In this document: one piece after another, positions 47,401 through 59,405 of the stretch
How the letters are laid out: every line of letters starts with the position of its first letter
Numbering within the stretch: position 1 is the stretch's first letter
From: Costus lasius
Taxonomy: Eukaryota > Streptophyta > Magnoliopsida > Zingiberales > Costaceae
DNA: 64,000 nucleotides
Direction: 5' to 3'
Assembly: GCA_027563935.2 (NCBI GenBank)
Contig: CM050446.2
Location: 28,585,501-28,649,500 of the forward strand
Made by a program: the position numbers and the translations under genes
Notes under the pieces: model-generated
The model's database searches: none
What the model saw: the letters and a program-made list of their open reading frames with translations, nothing else
Told to the model about the DNA's origin: nothing

Positions 47401-50400
47401 TGGAGGAGTTAAGGTCATTCTATAATAAAATATCTACTTTAAGAGCATGATCCTACTGATCCTACTCCTACTGATCCTAGTAGGATCGCGAAACATTATT
47501 ACACATACCATAGTAATAAAATGATAGTTCATATGTTTAGCTATACTATCCTATTGAGAAATACAAGGCTAGGTAATTTGTTGATGATATTTTGAGAGAT
47601 GCATAAGGTTGACAAAGGAGATTGCATGTATGCTTTGGCATTATTAGTATGAAAGACTTTGATGAATATACCAAACTAAATTTTATTTTCATTATAAAAT
47701 TTAAGGAGTAAATTTTCTTCTTGAGATTAAAAAGTCCTTTGCATAAGGAATGCGGCAAGTATAACATTCTTTTGAATAATAGGTTTTATACAAAGTGTGC
47801 CATATTTCTTTTAAGGTAGAAAGGAATAAAATAATATTATATCAATATTATTAAGGAGCCAAGTGAGAGCATTGTAGTGGGACGATTGCGATATAACAGG
47901 ACATGATTCATTATTGTAAAAGTGTTAATATGACTAAGCATCCCTTGAGAACTGAGAAGAATTAGAATGCTAATTAGTACCATTAAATTTAATTGTGGTA
48001 CATTGAGTGAGATGAGGCTTGACAAGATAGGGTTAGGGAGATCCATCTTCAGTGTAGGAAAACTACATAGTAAGAGAACTTGATGACGTTATTCACATAT
48101 CCTAATTTGTATAAAGTTAGAAAAAACTCTACCATGGAGGAGGAAGTCAAGGAGGAAGAGTTCGGCAGTAGAGGGAAGGTGGAAGAGGACTTGGAATTTG
48201 CTGGATGTGTCAGTGGAAACAGTTGTAGACAGCTAGATGACCTTGTTGCAGACGGAAGACTCCTGTAGTAACTGGACAACAGGAGACGGCTATAAATCTT
48301 CTGTAGTCAGTGGTAAATTTTTGCATTCAATGGCTGGAAGATTAGTGCAGCTGGCAGCAAGACAGTGGCTGATAAAGTGGCGGTGCAGGGGCTAGCAACA
48401 ACTGAGAAGAGAAGTGAATGGTGCCTGGCAGTGCCTTGGGTTAGGAAGGAGAAGGCTTGGCGGCTGCTAGGGTCTGAAGGACGTGATGGGAGGAACTATT
48501 GTTAGGAAGTATTTTGCTTTGGCACCAAGTTGAACAAAGGTTCTTATTATTTTGTTATATCATATGAGAAAAGGTACATATTTTTATATTGATATGTTCA
48601 GTAATGACTATTGGGTTAATAATACTTTAATCAAAGTTTAAAATCTTGATTTGCATCAATGTACTCGTCTTTTTTTAGACCCGTAGGTACTAGGTATATT
48701 GACACTACACTGTATTGGTAATTTGGTACCTATTGTATCGATATTGGACTGATCTTGGACTCTTATATACTGCCAGTGGTATAGACTGATTTTGAAAACC
48801 TTGTTGTGGGTCATGAAGATTAATCTTTTGTTGATTTTATGGTGGGAAAGCAATTCTCTATATTTCTCGCTTTTAATTTCTGTTGATTTTGGATGGATTT
48901 ATACTTGTCATATTCTAAAGATTAACCATATAATTTTGGCAGTGTTTCATACTGAGTCCATATTGGAAATTGAACTGTTTGAAATTCAAATGATTTAAAC
49001 CAAATTACTGTCAATCAAGTTTAGATTATAAAGAGTAATAATTATGGTGAACTCACTACACAGGCATTATTCATACATAAGAATGCATAATGGAGCATCC
49101 TTCTACTGCAAAATAAATAGAGATAAGTTAAGGTCAGAGAGGTTAATATTATCATTGTCTATATCTACTATATGTTGAATTTGATAGTAGTAGATTTTTC
49201 TTTAACTCGAACCACCAGGGAACCTCCCCGACCAATAGGGTAGATCAATAAAAGAGCAAGATTAAGAGTGAGTTGTTTTGTATGGGGATGATGGTGACTG
49301 ATGCGGTACTTGTAAGGAGTACAACGTTTGCATTTGATTAAGTCCCTAAACGTTATGGTACGTGGTGAGTAGGGTGTCTGCTTGATGCCATTTAACATCA
49401 CTGCAACGTAAAAATGATATCCACTTCTTACAATACTGCCACGAACAAAAAGTGCATATCTATTCTATAATTTAATGACACTTGTGCAACTTAATCTTCC
49501 TACTTTTTTCCATCAGCTGGTGGGAACTACTTGAATTTTCCCACTAATTATCGTTGATTACTGATTTATATTGTGATACTGTCTCAGGTGCTAATATAGC
49601 TATTATCTCACTTTCACTTTTTTTTAACAGCTCTGACTTCAACCGACCTCGACAAATTTCTAATTTCAATTGGAAGACAACCTTCATATGTAGACCTGGA
49701 GGTTATTCAACACTTGATTCATTATATTGAGGTTTCTTACTACATCTCTTGTGACAATAGTTTCTTTAATAGGCTGATCCAGTTGTTGGTAAGGACAATC
49801 CACCGGATCTTGCTTCTTTTGTTCCATCAGGAGTTCCCAGTCTATCAGATGCAATATCAAATCCTGTTACTTCTGTTGACCCTGAAAACAATGTTCTTGC
49901 TGCAAAGAAATTGACTAATCTTGCAGGTGAGCCCCTGTTCACATTATTCTTATTTCTTACTGTTGGATTTTTTTTCCCATTTTTTTATCCTAGACTATTT
50001 AACAGTGAAACTTTTGCCTCGTGTTGCCTTTGTGATCTTCATGATGATTGATCTCATTCTTCTAAGGCAAGATTTAAAGTTCCTGCGCATATCACGTCGG
50101 GCTTTGGATTCTCTATCTGTTTTATTCGTAGATGCGTAGCAACGCTGATTCAGTTTCAGATGTAACCTAGACAATTTCATGTCCTTTTGTAGCATCAAAT
50201 TAGTGGTCGTTTAACCAACTATGAAATTTAAGGATATTGCTCTGTATACCAGTGCAGTCTTGCAATGTTTATTTTATGTTATTCGAAGCTAGCGAGAATA
50301 GTGCGGTGACTAGAAATCAGGTTAAAAATGATTGGAGCATAATAACATCAAACAGAATCAGTGCTACCTTCCTTTTAGGTCTGTCTAGGTAGGTCCAACA

Positions 50401-51440
50401 CATTTGGATCTAGCTGGTTCTCACTGTTTGATTCAGTGGATATCACAAGTTTACGACTATGACCTATTTGTAGTGGTTTATCCGTAATAGATTAATAAAA
50501 AATTTCAGCAAAAGTTGGCATATCATAAAGCATCATACGATTTTGGAGAAGCATCAAACAACAAAAACAAGACAATATACATATATGTGGATGTATGTAT
50601 GTATATACTAAAATTTTTTAGTGGTTCATTTATATGCAATTATGTATATATTGCATATTTTTGCTTTTAATGGAGTTGCCTATTTGCTAAATCTGCCACA
50701 AACTTTCTTACTCGTAGGCAAAGACAAAAGTCACGCAGCTTTTCGAAAAGAAAAGGTGGAGAAAGTTCAAAGCTCGGCAGATCCACTAGCAGAAGCCACC
50801 GATGTTGAGAAACTCGTAAATGAAATAATCAATAAGACATCCAAAACCTTTCTGTCTGAAGTTAATAAAGTAATTAAGCAATTCCATCATGTTTTCTTCA
50901 TCTGATGGCATTTCAAAGTCTAGTTCTTACTTTCACTCTTCGTAATTTGCAGATTACCAAGGATTTAAGTGGTCCACAGATTGAATCTTCAGTGTTGGAT
51001 ATTGTCAGCAGACGTGTCAGTTCTGATTTGGGGCATATGATTGTAAGTGACTAAAACATGTTCTCTTTTTCTAGGTGGCTTTAGCTGATAGCATAACCCA
51101 CTAGATTATCAAAAGAATAATTCATGACAACTTTATCTGTCATATAGGCATGAAAGTTACAAGAGTTTCTATAACTCATGATGGCATAGCTTTCGGAAAT
51201 TGTAAGTAAAATTTTGCAAAAACCTACTATAGGCTACAAAAGAAAAACAAAACATGAGTACAAAACTATTCTGCTAAATATGATGCCTAGTGAAGAACAT
51301 ACTACTTATATCTTGAGGCAGAGTGAATCTATGTAAAAAGTGTGATTGGTTCCATCCAAACTACTGAAATAGTTGGTGCATACAGAATCTTCACGAAGGT
51401 CATTATCAAGATTTTAAATATCTGGGCCGATAGCACCAAT

Positions 51441-51510
<70 letters not shown>

Positions 51511-51914
51511 ATCTTGTACTGATATTGATATAAGATCAAATCAGTATGCACCTACTAGGCGATATGGCGATATAGACTATTTTTTTAAACCTTGGCTGGT
51601 ATAGGCCAGTGTTAATATGTACAGGAGAAAGAAATTTGCAACAAATTGCACTGAGCCACTGAGAATTTAATTCATATGATAGTTTAGAGGTGGTTGATTG
51701 ACTTTAGTAATTTTGGAGCTTTAAAATCTGTTTCTGAAATTGAAAATCTGTAGTACTGCATTTTGCATTTTTTTTTCATATGTATGGCGCAAAATTTGAG
51801 ACCACAGAATTATTGCAGACGACCCTGAAGAATGCAGCATACACACAAGGGTTCCATGCTGGTTTTCAGGCTACAATTAGACCCAGTGTTCAGAGCCTTT
51901 CAATTCAGAAATAA
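31662..51914 (+). CDS. YbaK/ProX-type prolyl-tRNA editing domain protein, 12 exons
   Basis: Exons (all GT-AG, phases consistent): 31662-31700, 34541-34600, 34677-34730, 34844-34904, 35054-35130, 35661-35710, 40212-40294, 49631-49701, 49773-49926, 50718-50869, 50953-51042, 51819-51914; 328 codons plus TAA. The start MGFTKDQLLASLE suits the plant family. The YbaK/aminoacyl-tRNA-synthetase-associated domain covers roughly residues 13-150: CYDHPSVLTVEAQAKYVGHL, GGALSKNLLLKDKK (conserved Lys), LGLGKGGLRMAPEEALLELL, VPLGCVTPFALIND and a CYFHPLTNE His motif. Members deacylate mischarged tRNA-Pro (Ala-tRNA-Pro) in trans; the C-terminal 150 residues are a plant-type extension. No lesion is seen after splicing. 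Intron 7 is 9.3 kb and intron 6 is 4.5 kb, both with transposon debris. The exon 10 donor could be GTTAAT (50861) in place of GTAATT (50870), a four-codon difference. Confidence 0.93.
33012..33075 (+). repeat. (AAG)n-(AGG)n microsatellite in intron 1
   Basis: Uninterrupted AAG units change to AGG units. It makes poly-Leu/poly-Pro ORFs on the minus strand (32913-33297) that are not genes. Confidence 0.9.
33296..34110. repeat. 'GATCGTAAGATC' repeat element with short inverted ends
   Basis: The ends read AAGGTTGTTAA and TTGATAACCTT, an imperfect 11-bp inverted pair. The interior has GATCGTAAGATCCTA-type motifs on both sides of an AT-rich centre that includes a (TA)n run (33481-33518). There is no coding capacity. 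It is probably a nonautonomous DNA transposon in intron 1; no target duplication is clear. Confidence 0.55.
35330..35510. repeat. Short (TA)n-centred dispersed element in intron 5
   Basis: AGGGTTTTAAAAAGCC at one end and AAATTTAAAACCAT at the other flank a long (AT)n run (35367-35418). Blocks of the same style occur near 48640-48805, 51400-51600 and 55120-55270. Confidence 0.5.
36267..36717. repeat. Dispersed repeat with 'gtttgggtcataa' core, copy 2
   Basis: It shares GTAATTGTGTTTGGGTCATAA and the GAGTTGGGTTGGG surroundings with 31020-31490. Ends TAGAGTTACCAAAA and GCTAACCTTACA are weakly inverted. It lies in intron 6. Confidence 0.5.
36718..41103. other. Rest of intron 6, exon 7, start of intron 7: no further gene seen
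   Basis: Apart from exon 7 (40212-40294), only AT-rich intronic sequence is visible. A frame at 39295-39552 is open for 85 codons and contains a 21-bp direct repeat (GCTACAATATCTTCCACTGA at about 39401 and 39452). I do not recognise it and do not call a gene. Confidence 0.4.
41191..42040 (-). pseudogene. Copia RT C-terminus and RNase H, antisense
   Basis: On the minus strand: QLSIFLRIEISYKVGG, LLLSQKKYVLDLLKETSL, then YTNVDYANNSEDMRSITRNY and YIGGT, corresponding to the FLGIE, LSQxKY and TDADxA...RRSTSGY landmarks of copia. Frames change several times. It is the 3' part of the antisense copia in intron 7. Confidence 0.7.
42050..43480 (-). pseudogene. PIF/Harbinger-type MYB/SANT-like ORF remnant
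   Basis: The minus-strand frame 42863-42567 (98 codons, KKNLLKELKKIRVSHHQLAT ... LEALDALMDGNDCFDDTF) and broken pieces to about 43480 (CTEDIDNICIAAML-like) resemble the trihelix/MYB-like accessory protein that PIF/Harbinger elements carry beside their transposase. The order with 44290-45290 fits. The identification rests on overall pattern, with no intact domain. Confidence 0.4.
43543..43800 (+). other. Unrecognised open frame inside the Harbinger block
   Basis: 85 codons, lysine/glutamate-rich (EVEKVSRESNYFSKDEMCVA, FEEQNESKQEKGG). It lies between the two Harbinger-like pieces on the opposite strand. It could be a captured host-gene fragment or chance; no family is recognised. Confidence 0.25.
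44290..45290 (-). pseudogene. PIF/Harbinger DDE transposase remnant
   Basis: Minus strand from 45267: MRMRKNVFSNLWELLHDSNL, then STKEKITKFLYLVSHVMSKE and SISSHFHEVLITIIRL, the usual Harbinger transposase N-terminal helices. After a break comes LGVIDETHVRIRVP near 44870 (first catalytic Asp region), then RGVRYHL near 44560 and NVLERxxGV-like and ITTxW pieces near 44450-44360. Many stops. It is nested in the antisense copia. Confidence 0.7.
45300..46670. other. Remaining Harbinger flank or unassigned intron sequence
   Basis: No coding signal found. It is probably the 5' part of the Harbinger insertion, but neither terminal inverted repeat could be located. Confidence 0.3.
46680..47320 (-). pseudogene. 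Copia integrase end and RT start, antisense
   Basis: Minus strand: LSPRSIWCISTRYSYIQKGH and SCYDPDS (47315-47215) match the copia integrase tail (LSxRSxxCVFxGYSxxQKGYRCYDP). LKQVMMRW...ETRNLFPNP and IPDGTILQYMACLVPK (about 46890-46690) match the RT opening (QAMxxEM...WDLVP; DGTIxRYKARLVAKG). Damaged in several frames. Confidence 0.7.
48640..48805. repeat. 'ggtac/tatcgata' dispersed element in intron 7
   Basis: Limits AAAGTTTAAAATCTTG and GATTTTGAAAACCTTG frame a centre with GGTACTAGGTAT, TTGGTACC and GTATCGATATTGG. It is the same style as 51400-51600 and 55120-55270. Confidence 0.5.
51400..51600. repeat. (TA)n-centred dispersed element in intron 11
   Basis: AAGATTTTAAATATCTGGGCC and TTTTTTTAAACCTTGGC frame an (AT)n run at 51443-51508 and GATACTGATAT-like motifs. 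The run gives the poly-(Tyr-Ile) minus-strand ORF, which is not a gene. Confidence 0.55.
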
Positions 51915-52981
51915 CATTATTTTTGTGAGATGTAGGATTGTAATTAATTTGATTGGTAAAAGTATTGTCACAGAATATGCACGATTAAAATATTGTACTA
52001 TCGGATAGTGATTCTTCTAATCTGAGCCTATTTGTGTTAATGAACGATTGAAATATTGTACTATTGATAGTTCTTGAATGCGAAAATATGACATTTGCTG
52101 TTTATCAACTTTAGTACCCCTAATTAAAATACTTTTGCAAAATACCAAAAACGCCTTCCTCGATGTCAAATTTTCTTAAACAATATCAAAATACGAAACA
52201 CTTTGTAATATTTAAATTATTTTTTTCTCAGATTTGTAAATGCCTTGTGTAATAAAATCATACTTCGATACCTCAAAATGGCTAAATAATATTAAACTAA
52301 AAAAAAATTAAAATATCAAAATGATATTAAACTAAACTTTTTGGTTCAATACTGCAAAACTACTTGTGAGAAAAAATGGCTATCCTCTGAAGGCCAGGCA
52401 AGAAGTTTTATATACGTGTACAACTTTGTGGCCACTGACATCTTTTGCGGCCCCCTCGACGATAAATTTTTCCCGCTCGACTCCCACAGGCATTGAACAG
52501 AGCACCTACAATGTGTACATTTAGTTGCAACTTTCAGATGGTAGTGAAGCAATTCGCTGAGGTATTTATTCTTTATAAAAAAACCAACGCAATCTGAATG
52601 ATTATGCAACAAAAGAACTGCAGTCATGTGGTTAGAAGATTCATTTAAAATACAGTTCATGACCATTAGTACTGTTTTGCAGAGTCTGATAAGCCACATT
52701 TATGCAGATGTTAGCTACTACTGAACGTTGAACTCTCTCAAATTGAAGTATTAAACATTTGGTAATAGGAACCAGAAACACAAAGTAGGGAGTCTGAAAT
52801 CTCGCGCCGACATAAATTCAAACAATTCTGAATGACATTTGGAAAGCTAAATTAGCTCTCAATACAGAAACTTGTGAGAGAACTACCGAAAATATATAAT
52901 GCAGGAAACAACGCCTTTTTTTTTAACTAAACCTGTGGCAACCACGACGCTGAATGCATCCTAGAAACCAGCATAAATTAC
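51915..52981. other. Intergenic region between two convergent genes
   Basis: This holds the 3' flanks of the editing-protein gene (+) and the aminotransferase gene (-). AT-rich, no supported gene. The 117-codon minus frame at 52346-52699 has no recognisable domain. Confidence 0.5.
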
Positions 52982-55900
52982 TCATCTTTTATGAAGCCTT
53001 GCCTTCATCCTCTCCACTGCAGATCTCAGAGTGTGTTCATCCTTGCAGAAGGTGAATCTAACTAAATTCTTTCCTTCCTCGGGGTTAAGGTAGAACACAC
53101 TGGGTGGAATGGCCACCACGCCAACCTCCTTAATCAAATACTCACAGAAGGCCACATCATTTTCGAACCCAAATGGGGTATGATCCACCATAACAAAGTA
53201 TGTCCCACTCGATGGGTAGACTATGAAACCTGCAGCTTTTAGTCCCTCCACAAGTATATCTTTCTTTGCTACGTAGTCTCTCTTCAACTCTTGATAGTAC
53301 GTATCAGGTGCCCTCAAAGCTACTGAAGCAGCCCATTGCATTGGGGTAGAAGTGGCGAATGTGAGGAAGGAGTGTGCCTGCCTGAAACCCCATGTCAAAT
53401 GTGGTGGTGCAACAGCCCACCCAATTTTCCATCCGGTTAAGGAGAATGTCTTCCCTAGGGAGTTCATAGTCACAGTCCTCTCATACATTCCCGGAAGAGA
53501 AGCCATGGAAATATGCTCTGCTTCAAATGCCAACTTGTCATAAACCTCATCTGTGAAGACTAAAACATCATTATCTATGCAGAGAGAGGCAATTAATTCT
53601 AGTTCTTTAACACTGAACATTTTCCCAGTGGGATTGTGTGGTGTGTTTATCATTATTGCTCGAGTGTTCTTTGTGATTGCAGACTTGAGCTCATCAACTG
53701 GAACAGAGAAATCAGGAGGTCGAAGGGTGATGGATTTTACTTTAGCACCAGCCATAGACAATGTAGCCAAATAAGAATCATAAAATGGGGCAAAGAGTAT
53801 CACTTCATCGCCAGGATTGATCAAACCCAGCATTGTTGCAGCAATTGCCTCGGTGCACCCTGATGTCACAGTCACTTCCTTCTCAGGATCTATTTCTAAA
53901 CCAGTGTCCTTTCTGAACCTTGCAGCAATGGCAGAATTAAGCTCAGGGACACCATATCCCCTTGCATACTGATTCTTCCCCGCTTTTATAGCTTCAATGG
54001 CGGCTTCTTTAACAAACTCTGGACCATCAAAGTTTGGGAAACCCTGGCCTAAGTTTATTGCTCCATGTTTAATGGCAAGCAAGCTCATCTGAGTAAAGAT
54101 AGTAGTCTTGAAATCCTCCAGACGCTTGGCAACCTGCAGGATGGCTTCAGAAAAAGTTCATGCTTGCAAATAGCTTGTCATGACAAATATTTTTTATTGG
54201 TCATGACAAATAGCTTGCTATTGTCTCACCTCCCAAATTCCTCTAACAAAAATTGCACCATTTTAATTGGTCAAGCACAAACAGTGAAGCTTAAAGTGAA
54301 TCAGATATTCTTACTAACAAGCTGATAAATATATATTTACCAAGCATACATTGAAAAGACAAATCATATTGATTTCATTGTTCATCAAGATGTTCGAGAT
54401 TGCCCTGCTTGAGCAATTCATCAAGTTTTAGTCACATAGGTTCAGCAAGCTTAAGACTATTTAGGCAAGTGAAGTAATTTTTTAATCTTTAAATATTCAA
54501 TATATTTAGTAATGTGCATTTTCCAATCTTGAGCCCTTAAACTGCAAATTCACAAGATAAGTTCCTCCCCGGTTTCCAATTTGAACCCCAAAAATTTGGA
54601 GTACCCAAACCATCCTCAAATTTAATTTTTTCCCTCAATTGTTTTCCTTCAATAATCCATATTCTTCCTTTCTCCACCCAAATCTCCCTCTCAAAATAAA
54701 ACTTATTTACTTATTTTTTTTAATTAAATAAATCTTAACAATAAACTAAAATATTAATTAGATATTATAGATATATGCAATTCGGAATCACAAAATGATT
54801 GGAATTTTTAAATGCTAATGTACCTTAATTACTTTGCAAATGATTACAAATAACTAATGATATAATAATATATAATAAAAAGCTTAATTTAAAACATCTA
54901 AAAAAATTTCCAAATACAAGTTTTGAGTGTGATTTGATATAATAGTAAGTGTTATATTAATTCTTCTTTAATTTTTATGTTACCAAGATGTTTTCAAAAA
55001 AAATGCCAGAAAAGATTACTAAGCTTTTCTAATGTTTGCTAAATGGAATTTAATTTAGACTATCACATGGGATATAAATCAATTTTGCTCCGGTTTGTGT
55101 AACTAATATTTTTTTTTTACAAGATTTGCAATCTTGGTCCATATCGGTAAATCGGTATGGTACGGTACTGATATACCGTGGCAATAGTACCAGTACCATA
55201 TATATATATACTTACGTAGCTAGGTACCAACCATGTACCGGTTGGACCAACATGTATTATTACAGCACAGTACTTGTTTTTTTAACATCATTGTGATATT
55301 TTTATGATAATAAGGAATACATCTTGGTTAATATCAAAATATGCAATGAGATTGTTTCAAATTATTATAACATATATCAATAAGGAATATCTTTTTGTAG
55401 CATCATGTGTTGACGTAAGTTAGATCAATTTTGTTCCATTTTGAGTAAACAAGACGTTTTGAAAATTAACTTGGTTAGTGCCAAAGTATTTCAAATATGA
55501 AATAGGGTTGTTAAATATTATAATATGCTAATGCAAGAGTGCTATCTTAAAATATCATGTGGTGCATTATGTTGGCATGCGTTTTTTTTTATTTTTATTT
55601 CCTCAGATTAATCATGAGTTCCTTTGATTTTACCTTAGTGAAAATCGTGGGAATGCAATTACTGCAAGGCTATAAATAACAGCATCCATTGTGATGGTGG
55701 CTAGTGATCTTATTCATTATCATTTATCTTTAGTAAATCATATTCTACAAGTTGCAACAAAATTTTCCAATGGACAAATTCAATGTGGGGCTGGATTATC
55801 ACCCAATCCATCACCTTCACCTTGTGCTAAGGTTCCTTGGAACATAAATATGCATTCTTTGTGCTCTGCACTGATTACATAGCAAGATCATGCATCACAT

Positions 55901-58900
55901 TACACAGAGAACCAATCAAGTAGGACAAGCATTCCTTATTTATACAAACAAAAAGCTGATACAAAGCTAAGACAAGAAATCAATATACATAATACATCAC
56001 TAAAGGGTCACACACGCGCCATGTACTTGTCAGACCCCATTCACTTGCTCACTTCACTTAGGTATTCTGTCAAACGAGTTTCCCTCAAGTCCATACAATC
56101 ATCCACCAGTTCAGTAATGAGCAGGGGGTTGTTTATACAAGGTTTAAGTCTGTGGCGAGACTCCCTTTGAGTATTTAGCGCTTCAATGCACCAATAGTGA
56201 AGGATTCAAAATTCTTGACCAAGTAACAAGTGGTGCAATCTCACCTGTCTAGGCCTAGGTTTTATGTCAGCCATGTGCCAAAGGTTCTTGAGTGCACGAT
56301 AATGCCAATTCACTTAACATGCGACTTACAGTAGCCAAATGTCTTCTTGATCAGGCTAGTCCATCATAACTACATGGCATTGAATAACGCCTACATGCAT
56401 CTATCATACATCAAGTGGACGAGATGCTTTGCTTGCCATGGACCACACTATGACACCTTTCTAATCATCTAAGTCTCCCTGGCATTATTGGCGACTGCAT
56501 GGATCCTAGGGGCTTAGTGAACTAATTTTACACTACTTGTGCCAATAGCATGCCCATTGCCCACATTGATTGAAACAAGGAAAATCCTCAACATTTGCCT
56601 TAGATCAGCTTGCTCAATACTAATCTAGTGCACAGAGATATCTGGCATGAGTTTAAGGCTTGCTAAGGCCACGATACAATGATTTTACGTAATCCTAAGT
56701 TCCTAATATGCATGCTTGCCAAAGCACAAAAACATCCAACTGCTCACATGTTGTCACTAGCTGGTAATGCACGCTTGCATGTTGCCAACTCTCTTGCGTG
56801 CCAAGATGCAAAAAAGTCCACCCACTAATGAGATATCACTAGTCACTGATGCATGTGAATACTTTGGCGTGTAAGTGGCTCATAGATTGGTATTCACAGT
56901 ATTGTCGAGATGAGGCAATTATTCAAAGTGTTCTTGTCATCAACTTATCAAGATTTTTTTACCACTATGACCAATTTATCTATAGAAATTTACATAGAGC
57001 AACGATTAAGGTATGCTGCTTAAGGGAGTTGGTTTTTAGCTATTTATTATTATGAAAAGACTAAGAGCATGATTGCACAAATTTTCACAAGTTGTAGCAA
57101 ATTTGATTACTCAATTTTTATTTGTCAAGAACCCTCTACTATTGTTATTTTGGCTATTTATGTGAATGATATTTTATTTATTGGCACTGACACAAATATA
57201 GATACTAAGAGTCTAAAACACATCTATAAGATCACTTTATTACTAAAAACCTCAACAAATCTTGTTTTTGGGTATTGAAGTTGCTCATAAAGCTCATAGT
57301 ATCCCCCTTCCTCCGAGAAGTATATCTTATCAGTTGCAAACCACTTGACACCTCATACATTCTATGACTCATACTGGGCACTAAAGAGATCTTAGCGAAG
57401 GTTGATTCTACTAGGTATTGTCGTATGGTGGGAAAGCTTTATCTATCTTATTATCAGTAGATGAGACATTACCTGATTCATTGGTATTATCAACTAATAT
57501 ATGCAAGATTTTAGACAAACTTATTAAGAAGTTGTCTTGCATATTCTGCATTACTTAAAAGGCGCTAATGCAGGAAAAAAAAGTCATTTAAGGGTTGATT
57601 TTTTTTTCCTAATGTTGATTATGCAGAGTGCATCCCTGACACGAGGTCCATTTTAGGGTTTTACATTTATATTGGTCGAAACTTAGTAACTTAAAAAGTA
57701 AGAAACAAAATGTGGTGACAAGATTGGGTTGAGATGCAAAATACATATCAATGACTCATGCTACTTGTGTGATGTTATGATTCTCCAACCTCGTGAGAAA
57801 TTCAAACATCTCTCACTCTATAGCTATAGCTATGGCTAAGATTGTTAATAATCCTATTTTTCATGGGAGAACCTACCACATTAAAGTTGAATGCCCCTTT
57901 GTACAAGATGATATCAAGTCAAAGCTGGTTATGATTGTTAGTAATCCTATTTTTCATGGGATCATTGAACACATTAAAGTTGATTGTCCTTTTGTACAAG
58001 TTGCTATCATGTCAAAGAAAATAAGTACTTCCTATACTAGTTCATGATACTAACTTATGTCTTGACCATACCTCTTTTGTATTTCTATTTTCATATATGG
58101 AACAAGGTAGGCATTTGTGATATACATGCTCAAGCTTGAGGGGGAATGTTGGATAGTGGGGTTAACCACTAGCGGGTTTAAATAATCTTATTGGGTTTCT
58201 TAGTGAATGCATTTTTATTATTTATACATGTCCTTGTTTCATGCAATGAAATTTCTCTCCTAGGGTTTTAATTATGATCATGATTTTTATAAAAATGAGC
58301 AACATCTAACTTACAAAACCCAGCCATATTGCATTCAACTTATGGTTGAATCTTCAGGAATTGAGAGGAGAATGAGCTTGTTGGTAATTTAGTACGTAAA
58401 GTTTGCACCATGCTTTAGTAAAGATCTAAAACTTGTAGGTTCAAATTAATTTCATATTGCATAATTTCTTAGAAGCTAAGTTAACCACACTAGTTCCTCA
58501 TTCACATATTAAACTATGCTATGAACCTATTTATTTGATTTGGTTAAATATTTAACATGACAAAGACACGTATATGACCAAATGCTTAGCACACTTACAA
58601 TTAATTGATCAAATTCTCTAATATTTAAAACCAATTATGGATAGTGCATTCCAGAATATTATAGCAAAATGGTCCAAACCAATGAAGAGTTGAGTCAAAA
58701 TCAACTGACTTTCATAACTGACAGGAACTTGGCTCTGGCTTGATTTATCACGAGAGAATTTAATGGAGAGAAGACTTTAATTGTCTGTGAGTGTACACTG
58801 CTTTCACTCCTCAAGAACTGCTATAAAATTGTCTACTAAAGCTGCCATCCAAGAGGGCATTCTCATGTTCAATTAGAGTTTGACTGACTTCAATTGATCA

Positions 58901-59361
58901 AATTTTGAAGGGAGAGGTTGATCCTCCAGGACAGTTTGTTTCTGACGTTAGCAATCTTGTTAAAAACTTTATTTCCGTTTAATGGTTTAACACAATCATG
59001 TAGCATACCAGGTTGGCTAGCTCATTTTGCAATTTCAAACATAATCAACTACTTCTAGACCAACAACTAGGCAGACCCCTTTGATGAAATTAGAGATTAA
59101 TTGCTATATTTTGTTAGTTACTCTTATTCCACATTTATTGAGTCAAGAAGGTGGTGGGTTAGTTGTACATAATTGTTTGGTTAATATTTATTTTAAGGAT
59201 TGCGTATCTTAACTCCTCCCATTGTAGCACGGCCAACCTCCCCTTATTGCTCCCTTGTCAATGCTCACTGCAGTCCTTTCAAACCGACCACTGCCACTTC
59301 CTCTTCACCACCCTCACTGACACTTGGGTCTTGGAACCATCAATAGGTGGCCACCCAATCA

Positions 59362-59405
<44 letters not shown>

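Larger units (their letters stand above)
41104..48600 (-). mobile_element. Antisense copia remnant with short LTRs, itself interrupted
   Basis: Minus-strand copia parts are in the correct order from right to left: integrase end (47300), RT start (46900-46680), RT end and RNase H (42040-41240). The two ends, 48531-48600 and 41104-41190, share a GTTGAA...TATTxTTTTGTTATxTCATAT core and have TG...CA limits, so they look like short LTRs (70-87 bp). PIF/Harbinger sequence fills the gap 42050-46670. The element lies in reverse in intron 7 of the editing-protein gene. LTR limits are less certain than the coding matches. Confidence 0.6.

Noticed and set aside
51329..51511. Tyr-Ile repeat ORF
   Set aside because: It is the (AT)n microsatellite in frame.
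52346..52699. 117-codon minus ORF between the two convergent genes
   Set aside because: No recognisable motif; lies in AT-rich 3' flank.
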